A stretch of DNA of 64,000 nucleotides, from NCBI RefSeq assembly GCF_000485595.1, contig NW_014577116.1, positions 244,231-308,230 on the forward strand, read 5' to 3'. Shown one piece after another: positions 50,369 to 60,054 of this stretch; positions within the stretch are counted from its first letter, which is position 1, and every line of letters begins with the position of its first letter. The notes beneath the pieces are model-generated. The model saw only the letters and a list, made by a program, of their open reading frames with translations, was not told the DNA's origin and searched no databases. This stretch comes from Priapulus caudatus (lineage: Eukaryota > Priapulida > Priapulimorpha > Priapulimorphida > Priapulidae). The translations under genes were made by a program, and so were the position numbers.

Positions 50369-53300
50369 CAGGGCGCAAAATTAGCACCGGCCCACCGGCA
50401 CATGCCGGCAAGTTATTTGGAAGGCCGGTAACATTGGCAAAACACCGGCCCTCCGAGCCGGTGGTTTCAGCCGTGTTAGCGAGTACCTACATTTTTATTT
50501 ATAGCATTAATGAGCAAATAGCCTACATTACTGTTTTACCTGAAGGATATCACGCCATAATTTATCAACATTTTACAATGTAATAAACTGCTTACAAGTA
50601 GTGATTTAGACTACCCATTGATAGTTTGTTATTTGCTCTGTCAAACAGATCCACAAAAAATCATAGCTGTGATTTTTACCCTTTAAATGAAAAAACCTTG
50701 GAAGAACATGTTTACAGAAACGTGAACATTTGCTTTGTGGGTGCGTCTATGTTAAAGAAATAAACAAACTCATTGGTAATACTGCTATAATAACAGCATT
50801 TAGGAACCAGATACAGCTGATCGATCGTTTTTCTGACGTTAAATATTCTGTTATTAAAAGCACTCTTCCAATTAACCTCTTGCACAGACCTACATCCATT
50901 GTGGTTGGGTTTGTTTTGGGTTTTTTGGGTACTTGAGAACTAACCAAGATGACAAAAAAGTTGTGAAAATCATCAACTTCATTGCACATCAACGGCTTAT
51001 TTAGAACATTTCACAATATTTTAGTAATGCAACAATGCCCACAAGTATGACACATAAACGATGCTATCCCACTTTAACGTTTAATCAAAAGCTAATCACT
51101 AACCAAACCACAGCTCAAATGCTGTGCCAGGTCATGACAAACGAGGCATCATGAAAAGAATAACGATGAAGAAGAATGAGTAAACAAGAATGAGGTTAGA
51201 TGCAATATTTCACAGATTACTGACAGACCTTTGCTCCTGCAGAGTTGACATAATTTCCTGCACTCGCACCATGGATCGCGCCGACTTCAGCTCAGCTGAC
51301 ACCTGCGTGCACTGTAGGTTGCCGTACCCATTGGCTTCTTCGCTGAATCGATTGGCCTAACATAAAAAACAACGTTAGACGCCTATCTGTTACTTTACTT
51401 ACCTGTTACTCCATTTATTATATTACCTGTAATATTAGTTACTCATTGTTAGTTAATTTTAGTGTCTAAACTGGCTGTAAAAACTGGTTTGTAAATATTT
51501 TGCCATTACTGCTCGGACTACGAAGAAAGATTTTGTATTTTCCTGTTTCTCGTATTGCAGGACTTGCTACATCAGATATTTTTACTAGTAATTACTGCAA
51601 CTGGCATCACATATATATCACCACTGTGTCCGAAATAAACCTCAGCCTCCTCACTGGCAATTATGAAACATGGCATATCGAACATCTTACTATCCGAACA
51701 CTGCGGGTGGCATTTCAAATATCTTACCTGCCAAGCACCATAAATGGAACAAGAGATACCCCGCCTTACAAACAGCACAGGTGGCCTGCAAGGTTATTCA
51801 CCTGTCGTTCAGCATAGTCAGCCTGCCAGCCTGTCAAATGGCCCATCAGTGCAGAATTGTAGTAATTTGCTAATGACGGCGACAAACTTGCAGTCGATGG
51901 CCGTATCGCTGCTGCTAACGAGCTCGTTGTTCCCAGGGAAGCGATGTTCTGTAGTGAGCTGGCTCCAGGCAGTGCTGGGCTTGGGGACGGGGTATCACGA
52001 CTGACAGAGACATAGCACAGTGTGTTAGAACTACGATACAAAATACTGGGTTGCCTCCAATCACTGAAGAACACAATTATAACTAGAAAGGGCAGTTGTC
52101 GCCAACTACATGTATCCCCCGTGTTCTCCCCAAGATGTGTAAGTATACGAAGTTTGGTCACGCTGGGTCAATTAGGGGCCGAGTTATAGAGCAGAAGAGA
52201 AATATGATGAAGGTCAAGGTCAATGTCAAATAAAGGTTGCAGTGACCATGGTTTTCGGTACGCGACACACGCTTCTCCAAGATGTGTAAGTTACCCAAAG
52301 TTTGGTGGGCGCTAGGTATTAGGGGCCAAGTTTACGGCGCGGAAAGAAATATGATCAGGTCAAAGTAAAGTCACATAAAGGTCGTAGTGAACCTGGTTTT
52401 TTGTAACGCGTACACACCTTCTCCGCCCAGATGTGTAAGTATACCCAAGTTTGTAGGCTAGAGTCAATATAGGAGGCGAGTTTATAGAGCGAAGGGAAAT
52501 ATGAATGCACAAGTCAAGTAAAGGTGCAAGAATAAGGTCGTAGTGAGGCGTGGTTTGTAAGCGCTAAGGGTCAATTAGGGCCGGTTATAAAGCAGAGGAA
52601 TATGATCAGGCGTCACTGTATAAGGATCTAAATAAGGTCGGCAGTGACACTGGTTTTGGTAACGCTGCGCACTTCTGCGCAAGATGTGTAAGTATACCAA
52701 GTTGGTGCACGCTAGTCATTAGGGGGCGGCGTTTAGTTATAGAGCGGAAGAGAGAATATGATCATAGTCAAGGTAAAAGGTCAATAAAGGTCGGCATGTG
52801 ACGTAGGTTTTCGGGTAAGGCGCTGCCACCTTCTCCCCAGACGTTGTAAGTAGAGCCAAAGTTTTGGTCAGGGCTAAAGTCAATTAAAGGGGCCGAGTTA
52901 TATGAGGGGGAAGGAAAATATATGCAAGGTGCAAAATAAAGGTCGCAGTGAACCTGGTTTTAGGTACGGCTGCCACGGCTTCTCGCCGGACAATGATGTG
53001 TAATGGTAAGAGCGAAGTTTGGTAGCTAGTCTAATTAGGGGTCGAGTTATAGAGCGGAAAGGAAAATCTCTGCGGCGGACCGAGCGGTGGCGGCGGCTGT
53101 ACAGACATGAAACCATAGTATCCCCACCGACTTCGTCGCGGGGGATACAATAACTACCAAAAACAATAATGTAAAAACGGTTCGTTGACGTTCTTTCACA
53201 GCAATCACACACAACATTGCATCTGCACTGGTGAATGTAAATGCTGCGAGTACATAACGGTTAGCAACTTACCCAGATGTCCCTCGGCTAGCTTCGGATG

Positions 53301-56300
53301 GGCTTCTGTAGGCATCATCCTCTCCCGGGTCACCTGTGGGCAGAGGTATCATGTGTACTGGAGGTGGGGCGCCAGCTGGTCGAGGCGAGATGTGCGAGAC
53401 ACTCTGAGACGGCAGTGGGTGCGACGACATTACTGAAGTATGTGCACCACCTAAGCAGTAAAAGAACATATAAGTGATTCGTTTAAACATGCACAGTAAT
53501 ACGTTGGTACCAACCTGCATTTAACATAGAGACATGGAGTGTGTTCACCATTTGGTAACATTGATATATAATAATGACACCAAGCCAGATGACAAGACTG
53601 ATTTTCTTGATGACAAACTGATCAAGGGAAAGACGAACAAATTCGCATCAACATTTACGATGAATAATAGTGAAACATCGTTTATTTATCAAAATCAACA
53701 CATTAAGAGGAAAGCGACACGACTAAATTGCAAGCAATTAAAAACCTGTATGTTGATAACGTGAGTTGCATTACCTGCTAGGTTTACAAGCCCGCCTTGC
53801 AATTGAAAACGGTTCATGAACTTACTTGTTTGCTGTGAGAACAGTAGAGCCTGCTGTATCGTCTGCAGAGCTGTAACAGAAAAACATAACTTTTATTTGT
53901 CATGAATCATCAAATAAATTATAGAAAAGTGAGATTGTACGACCTCAATATGTGGCTCTGGCCTCAGTTACCCTCTCAGAGGGATGTTAATAGGACTTTC
54001 TTACTCTTCGTCTTCCACCCAACCACCAAAGTGAGCGATTAGCCTCCAAAAAGAAGCCAACAAAATATGATCACTAAAGATTAATTAGCTAGCTATTTCA
54101 AAAGCTAGGTGCCATCACAGCTCAGAACTCAATAAAGTATATGATTAGTGGCCATTATTCGCGTGCGCACCTTCTTGAGCTGTGATTTCGTGCTTGCCGG
54201 CGCTGGTGGCCAGCTGAGAGATGATCTGGGCCGCGACCGCCGCATGTGCTGCACCGGCTAACGTGTCGCGCATCTCCGTCGGAGTGCTGCCTGGTGACAT
54301 CGACAAACTGCGCGGATCTGTCGCGAAAACAATAGCACGTAAGAGATATCACGCTCGTGTCATATCATGTCTCGTCAAACATTTTCAAGTCTTTTTACGG
54401 CTAACGCAGTTTCACTCGGAACAAGCTAAAAGATGAAATTGACAATTTAAAAGTACCAGTTAGCTAAAAGTGCAAATCAAAACCGAAATTGATTAGGAGT
54501 CTGTTAATTTTAATTAGCAAATTTATTGGCGAAGATGAGGTCTAGTGCAAAATGCCTATTGGGGCTTTCACGATACCAGTAATCTTTATGAAATTTTTTA
54601 ACGATTGCACATATGGAGATGCACACCTATGTTTGGTTCGCATTCACAATGAATTAACTCGCAAATCTAGGTGATCTGCGCACTGGTGTCGCAGGATCTG
54701 CTCCTCAAGACGTCAAGTAACTACAAGTATACATCATGGATATAACATAGCAAGAGAACCAACCCTGGTTGCCCGATGAACACCGTTGGCGTGATCGCTC
54801 CACCTCCTGCGCTTGAGCATGCGCATGAGACATCCGGTGGCCTGAATCGCTGTTTTGAGATAGCGAATTGTTTCTATGCTGTCTTGAATGTTCTGCTGGT
54901 CTTCTGTCACTGGAATGTTTCTCTGAAATTCGACAATTGTTGTAAGCTAGCGTTAATCATCCCTTCTGCGATAATAAACATTTCCAAAAGCTTCAGTGCA
55001 AGGCTACACTCAGGGCTGGCTATTACATTTTAAAGCCAAACAGTAATACACTTACATATTTAATTAATTGCCATTCAAAATTATTTTTTAGAATCATTGT
55101 GAGAAAGTCATAGTTGAATCTGTCTCTTGTTTGGCTTATACAATCTTGAATTAAGCATTTATTTTCTTCATAACTCAACAACCCAAAGAACAGATGAGAT
55201 TCAATTAAGATTTAACAACTAACCAGGAATACTAAGCTCTACTGTCAGAATAGTTTCAGTGAAACTCCATAGCAATAACTGAGTCTGACCATGTGATTAC
55301 CTTCTCCTTGGTTATATTTTTTCACTACTTACCATGCCTATCAGTATGGGAGTAGCCTCTACTCAATTCCTTCATCTTTGGATCTGGCAGCTCAAGCGGC
55401 GTGTTGCTAGATGTCGTGGGCCTAGAAAATAATAAAAAACTGTTAAAACTTCCTCACGTAGTGTCAGGGGTAGAAATTAGTTTGAAAATTTACAGGCCAG
55501 CCGGGCCTGTAGGTACAGGATTTTCCAGGCCCGCCAGGCAAATTTTACAGGCCGGGGACAGTTTTGCATGCTGGGGGTAGATTTTCCACGGGCCCGTCGG
55601 GCTTGCTAGTATTAGAATTGTCAGGCCCGAGCCTTAAAATACGGGTATCGGCATCGGGCCCGCGGGCCCCTTAGGATTTCGACCCATGAGTGTGATTAGG
55701 TAAAGGTAGCAACAGCACAACCACAAATCCAATGTCATCACTAAACCCACATCACACACAATCGGCTGCCAATTGCGAACGTACCCAAACGGATTCTCTC
55801 CAGTCGTTATCCACCGGTTTATCCAGTCTTTGGGCTTTTCCCACTGCGATACTTCAGTCTTACAATTGTAGTAATACTTCTTACCCGAAGAGCTGATTTG
55901 CTCAGACCAGTCACCGAACGTCTGCAACAGCGAAACGATGTTGATCGCAATGTAGCCTCACCAAAGACCCACTGAAACCACTCGGAAACAAAAACTTGAT
56001 CTGATTTACTAAGACTACATACTCTGTATTACAGTACTGATCCTGTGCCCTTCTGAAGTCACAATCACCTCACTTCTCAGCCTACTTAGCCAATTTAAAG
56101 TGCCTTTTGTTCCTGCCACCTTTTGTTCTAATTGTGGGGTTGTATTTCAAGCAACCTCCTCCTAGTTTGCATCATTTCCAAAACCATTCTTACTAGGAGA
56201 TTGAGAATCAGGCAACAGGCAGCAGATAGAATATCACAGCAATGAAACTCACACCAAACGATAAAATCACTAAATGGTGCACACTGATGGAAAAAACATT

Positions 56301-58074
56301 TCCCCACCATGTGTACACGAGGTTAGAAAACCTCTTGATCAGTGGACACAGAACGTTTTTCAAAGGCAGGTTTATCTAAAACTGTATTACTTTTAAGAAC
56401 CAGGTAAACATACCCATTATATTGGCAATAATCTCATAGAGAGTAAAACATGTATATCACGCATCCTTTTGAGAATATTTCTTATCTGGGAATTAAATCT
56501 TAATTCTCACTCAACAGATACATGGCAAGATTTGCCATAATCACTATTCAAAACACGCCCTTCCTCCTAGCACACCGGCACACGTAGCTACACACAATCA
56601 TGGATGAACACATGCAAGATGCACTGAGACATACACAGCTCACACAGCCATCACCCATGGTCTCACACATGTATGCACACAATAACACTGAATACTCACT
56701 TCAAGCTTGGTCCTGTCATGATTTGTATTGCGGTTGTCATTGACAGCCTTTGGTGTTAAGTGGTGACTGCTACTTGTCTTGCTATCTAATTTGCCACTGT
56801 TATCTGTAATTAAAATTAAATAAAAAATAAATTATGTATATAGATTTGCATTCTTTCTAATTCAATGTTCAAAAACAGTTCAAGAACATCTTAATATTGG
56901 TACATGGTAGCATGCAATTAATTCATTTCCCCATGCAAAACTGGTAAAAAAAAGCAACCCATCTATTTCACAGCACTTACTATTCTACACTAATAGATTG
57001 TAAACAATTAAGCCTACTTTAAAGATATATTTCTATAATGTCTATCTTACTTAAAAATTACTAGCATAGTCAATACCTGAACATTTGCAATATATAATAT
57101 ATAAATCAAGGTTCTCCCCAGAAATATCAGAAAGCGCCATGTCGAACTATCAGTCAGGCACTTCATACCTGATTGCTAACCATGCATCAATCAATTATGC
57201 GTGTCATAATTGTCCCCAATGAACTCACACGAACACGAGACTCAGTCAGTTTTGGGACGTATATATAAAGCTAAAAACACAGCATGGCTGTGGTGGGATT
57301 GTCAAAAGTAAGAGATGAAAATTAAAGCATGTGGGAGGATTTATTGGAAGACACAAACTAGCTTCAGCTTAAAGGAATGTTTTTTTTACCTATCTTTTCA
57401 ATGAATCACAGAATAACCCACTGAAGCCCCTACATTAAATTTAATGCTCTTCTAGCTATAGATTTCTGACATAAAACTACTTCTATACTTCCACATTTTT
57501 TACCATTAAGTATTTATAAATAATATACAAAAAATCATCATTATAGTGATCAACACCTTGCTCTACACCTCTATGTATACTATCAGGAGTAGATAATAGA
57601 AGATTCTTCTATTATCTACTCCTGATACTATGTACAGTTAGATGGAAAACTTGGGGACTGCACATAGAAAAATGTGTCAAATTCTTTACCTAGTCTCAAG
57701 CCTGTATATACATATATATATACAGGGCTCTCTCTGGACATTTTAAAGTTTGAGCCAAGACTTGGTGAACCACCAGTTATTTTTTAGCCACAAATGAAAA
57801 ACTATAGACACTGTTCACTTTATCGCATGTGCTATAAAGCAATGCATAAACAGTTGATGGGTATGAGGTGTACAAAAACATTTTATGACACGACACTGCA
57901 ATTTTGACGATTCCATTAGTCAATCGTAAGTTTGTGAGCAGTTAAATCGTTCGCCAATTGTATTCGCCACAGTATACGTAGTAAAATTGCCACTGTTATC
58001 TATTTATCGCATTTTGCAAAACCGGTGTGCGAGATGCGACATGGGTAGCCCGGTGTAGTATATATATATATATC

Positions 58075-58121
<47 letters not shown>

Positions 58122-59591
58122 GAGATAGATAGATAATTTACCTAATCTATATAACACTTATATGATTTCTCAGGAAGACATCATAATGTATGTTTATCAT
58201 AATTATGTTTGAGAACTAATAATGGGGGACACCACCAATTTCTCTACATGCTATATCATATTAACACTTACAGCATATTTTTAAATAATAATGTTTAAAA
58301 CGTTATATAATTTATGACATGTTTCACTTCTTTTTTTCCTAATTTTTTTTTTGATATTTTCATTTATCACTAAATACTATTTAACTATAAATATTTCCAT
58401 TTAGCATACACAATTTAAATATGTGTATATTCTAACTGAAACTAAATTTAATATAAAAAAATGCAGTTGGTAATTTATATGTAATTTCAACCTTGCGCAA
58501 TTCAACCACATTAGGGGCGACACAAGTACTGGTACAACCTGCACTTTTACCATACGATTAATGACAGTTTAATACTACAAAATTCTATATTTTTATATAT
58601 ATTCTTAAACTGTACATAATTTGTTAACCTAGTTCAGGTATTCGTTAAGGTATATTGCACTACTACCATTAATATACATAGCATTCATAGCCATAACATT
58701 ATACCATGACCATTTCCTCTACTTTTGAGCTGCTCTCGGTCTTTTTCCTTTTCACGTTCTCGTTCCTTCTCTCGTTGCCTCTGGGCATATGAGGACTTGT
58801 GATGATATGAATGTGGACTTCTGGAGTCTTCCTTGCTAATAGGGCTGTCAGCTTTTCGAGCCGGAGTTCCATTATTTGTTGGACTAGCATACTTCCCCAG
58901 ACTCTGAAGATCAATTGAAAACACGTTTACTGGTGATAAAAGTAGTACAATATTGACTAAATTTCTCCCATACAATTTCACTTTGTCTTTGACTGTCACT
59001 CTAGAGAATATTTTCCAAAGATAAATATTCGAATCCTCTGATATATGAATGAAATCCCAAACTATATACAGCGAAATCCCATTTGGCGTTACCTTGATCT
59101 GATGGGTTTCTAACGATTCATGATACCTGAAATGAGTAAAAATGTCAACATCACATGATTATAATAATATCAGGTCAAACCAGTAACTCAACAATAACAT
59201 AACATTATTTCCAAACTCTGCAACAAAAAACAAGCAAGTGAAGATAACTTGTAACTGTGAGACGTTGTTATGTAATAAAATTTAACAGGTTTTATATTAT
59301 TATTACTATTACTATTAGTATTAGGCCTAGCTATCTCTCAATCACAAATTATCTTCATCAACAAAGTTTGTAGTACTGACTGTATCGCATACACGTCCCT
59401 TATTTTGAGTACACAATATAGCCATTTACCCATCGCTGAGTCTTGGAATTTTCCTTGCATGCATTACCATCAATGCAAGTATAATGTTGGTCAGGGTAAA
59501 TATTGTATTTGTATACGATTGGGACCAAAATAAACTTTAATTGTCAGAGAACATAAGATTACGACGATGACAGATGGACGCCATGACACAT
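50120..59591 (-). CDS. WAC: WAC: WW domain-containing adaptor with coiled coil
   Basis: In vertebrates WAC is a nuclear adaptor that binds RNF20/RNF40 to promote H2B ubiquitination and also acts in autophagy and mTORC1 signalling. Thirteen exons (coordinates in the exon entries) join with matching phases into about 494 residues; human WAC is about 647. Numbering from the provisional start, the WW domain is near residues 123-155: [16 protein letters not shown] and EVSQWEKP, with both signature tryptophans 22 apart, an aromatic triplet and the closing Pro. An upstream R/E/K-rich segment and a Ser/Pro linker match the family plan. The C-terminus ([46 protein letters not shown]) is close to the conserved coiled-coil end of human WAC. 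The identity is secure; exon 1 is not. Confidence 0.92.
50371..50480. mobile_element. Fragment of a CAGGG-type element
   Basis: CAGGGCGCAAAATTAGCACC is followed by repeated GCCGG/CCGGC motifs, right after a TA microsatellite. This resembles the left end of the CAGG-type TIR elements, but I cannot find a right end. Confidence 0.35.
51229..51356 (-). CDS. WAC: WAC exon 12 (coiled coil)
   Basis: TGTTAG|GCCAATC to CAAAG|GTCTGT gives [20 protein letters not shown] then [20 protein letters not shown], the family coiled coil (human [32 protein letters not shown]). Confidence 0.95.
51802..52000 (-). CDS. WAC: WAC exon 11 (conserved C-terminal block, part 1)
   Basis: CTGTCAG|TCGTGAT to GACAG|GTGAAT gives a Ser-rich start, then [20 protein letters not shown] and WQADYAERQ. 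Corresponds to [21 protein letters not shown]...AEKQ in human WAC. Phase 0 at its end. Confidence 0.93.
52110..53151. mobile_element. 1.04-kb TIR element containing about 150-bp tandem satellite
   Basis: Ends ATGTATCCCCCG and inverse CGGGGGATACAAT, with AACTAC on both sides (52104-52109 and 53152-53157) as a 6-bp duplication. Between them lie six or seven copies of a roughly 150-bp unit. Landmarks are AAGATGTGTAAGTATAC, AATTAGGGGCCGAGTTATAG and AGGTC. Copies differ by many short indels. In WAC intron 10; non-coding. Confidence 0.72.
53273..53450 (-). CDS. WAC: WAC exon 10 (Ser/Pro-rich)
   Basis: CTTAG|GTGGTGC to TCTGG|GTAAGT gives 58 codons rich in Ser, Pro and His ([19 protein letters not shown]...), a disordered linker with several SP sites. 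Confidence 0.85.
53775..53870 (-). CDS. WAC: WAC exon 9
   Basis: TTACAG|CTCTGC to AGCAG|GTAATG gives [20 protein letters not shown] then [12 protein letters not shown], a Gln/Leu-rich amphipathic segment. Phase 1 at both ends, so skipping it would keep the frame. Confidence 0.85.
54171..54317 (-). CDS. WAC: WAC exon 8
   Basis: GCGACAG|ATCCGCG to GAAG|GTGCGC gives 48 codons: [17 protein letters not shown] then [19 protein letters not shown], an Ala-rich helical stretch comparable to the LPALQATLQ region of human WAC. Confidence 0.85.
54764..54841 (-). CDS. WAC: WAC exon 7
   Basis: GATTCAG|GCCACCG to CCAGG|GTTGGT encodes [20 protein letters not shown] plus a short tail. A second AG eight bases upstream gives a different frame. 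The chosen one keeps phase with exons 6 and 8 and a Gln/Ser-rich composition. Confidence 0.7.
55333..55421 (-). CDS. WAC: WAC exon 6
   Basis: TTCTAG|GCCCACG to GCATG|GTAAGT gives [20 protein letters not shown] then RGYSHTDRH. Matches the KDRDYRREV area of human WAC only loosely. Phases fit both neighbours. Confidence 0.82.
55465..55688. mobile_element. CAGG-type TIR element, 5-bp duplication (WAC intron 5)
   Basis: Ends CAGGGGTAGAAATTAG and inverse of CATGGGTCGAAATC, flanked by AGTGT on both sides. The interior has many GGCCCG/CGGGCC palindromes. Intronic, about 100 bp from the WW exon donor. Confidence 0.62.
55785..55921 (-). CDS. WAC: WAC exon 5 (WW domain)
   Basis: TTGCAG|ACGTTCGG to TTTGG|GTACGT. 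It carries the complete WW domain, with Trp in GDWSEQ, the YYYN core and Trp in SQWEKP. WW domains bind short proline motifs. Similarity to human WAC is very high here ([21 protein letters not shown]). Confidence 0.95.
56700..56803 (-). CDS. WAC: WAC exon 4
   Basis: TTACAG|ATAACAG to CTTGAA|GTGAGT gives 34 codons ([14 protein letters not shown]...), ending in phase 0 directly before the WW exon. Low-complexity Ser/Asn linker, as at this position in human WAC. Confidence 0.82.
57584..57624. mobile_element. 41-bp near-perfect hairpin element with 7-bp duplication
   Basis: CAGGAGTAGATAATAGAAGA and its exact inverse meet at a single central T. ATACTAT flanks both sides. In WAC intron 3. The best-preserved member of the hairpin family also seen near 23419 and 27560. 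Confidence 0.65.
58055..58120. repeat. (TA)n microsatellite
   Basis: Two runs of TA/AT, the second about 20 units, in WAC intron 3. Confidence 0.9.
58705..58903 (-). CDS. WAC: WAC exon 3 (charged R/E/K segment)
   Basis: CTTCAG|AGTCTGG to GTCATG|GTATAA gives 66 codons: [17 protein letters not shown], a Ser/Pro part, then [18 protein letters not shown], a charged, probably helical run. Ends in phase 1. Confidence 0.8.
59093..59126 (-). CDS. WAC: WAC exon 2 (34 bp)
   Basis: TTTCAG|GTATCATG to ATCAAG|GTAACG encodes [11 protein letters not shown], aligning with human YQALKYSSKSH. It begins with one base completing a codon and ends in phase 0. A micro-exon that gene finders may miss. Confidence 0.7.
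59563..59591 (-). CDS. WAC: WAC exon 1 (candidate start)
   Basis: An ATG at 59591 opens nine codons (MCHGVHLSS) plus two bases to CGTC|GTAATC, the phase exon 2 needs. The residues do not resemble the human N-terminus (MVMYARK...). The true start may therefore be elsewhere in 59130-59980. Confidence 0.3.
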
Positions 59592-59983
59592 ACGGGTACT
59601 TATCACTTTATTTCCGACTTCTGCCGACAGAGAACGCAGAGCGCATCCGCAAATATCAAAACATCAAAACAAGACAAGCAAAGCAGCCCCTTTGCTCATT
59701 CAATTCATTTCACGTGCTCCTAAATTATTAACTATTTTTATAACTCATCAATAGTTGCCATATCATTTTCTTCTGTACTGTATTGGAAATATTTAGCTAT
59801 CGTACTCGTTGCGTGTAATCAGTCAGTCGGAAAATGAACTCTTTACTTAGCTGTGAGTGTGAGTGTGAGTCTGACTGTCAGGCTGAGTCAGCATGACATT
59901 GCAAGACACGCCAAAGGCAGAGGTGAATCCTGAAGTTACGGCAGTTTGAGCCTGGATGCTTTGATCATAAGCTTGTCACTGTC
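59592..59983. promoter_or_regulatory. Bidirectional WAC/ALS2 promoter interval
   Basis: Only about 390 bp separate the proposed WAC and ALS2 start codons on opposite strands, so both promoters must fall here or inside a 5'UTR. A CACGTG E-box lies at 59711-59716. It is not strikingly CpG-rich and has no clear TATA box. It is inferred from gene layout; if WAC exon 1 is wrong, the interval is larger. Confidence 0.45.
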
Positions 59984-60054
59984 ATGGAAACAGAACTTGA
60001 CACTACTGAGACCGAGATTGATAATGTGGCAGCATCTGAACACTGTCACTGTGG
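59984..60054 (+). CDS. ALS2: ALS2 exon 1 (candidate start)
   Basis: GTCATGGAA opens METELDTTETEIDNVAASEH plus CHC, ending in phase 2 at TGTGG|GTACGT, exactly the phase of the 61919 acceptor. The acidic, disordered start compares with the short polar N-terminus of human alsin. An alternative upstream ATG (59834, MNSLLSC) could also splice in phase but has weaker donors. Confidence 0.55.

Noticed and set aside
59580-59600. MASICHRR start as WAC exon 1
   Set aside because: Its splice phase leads to an immediate stop in exon 2; the overlapping MCHGVHLSS frame keeps phase instead.
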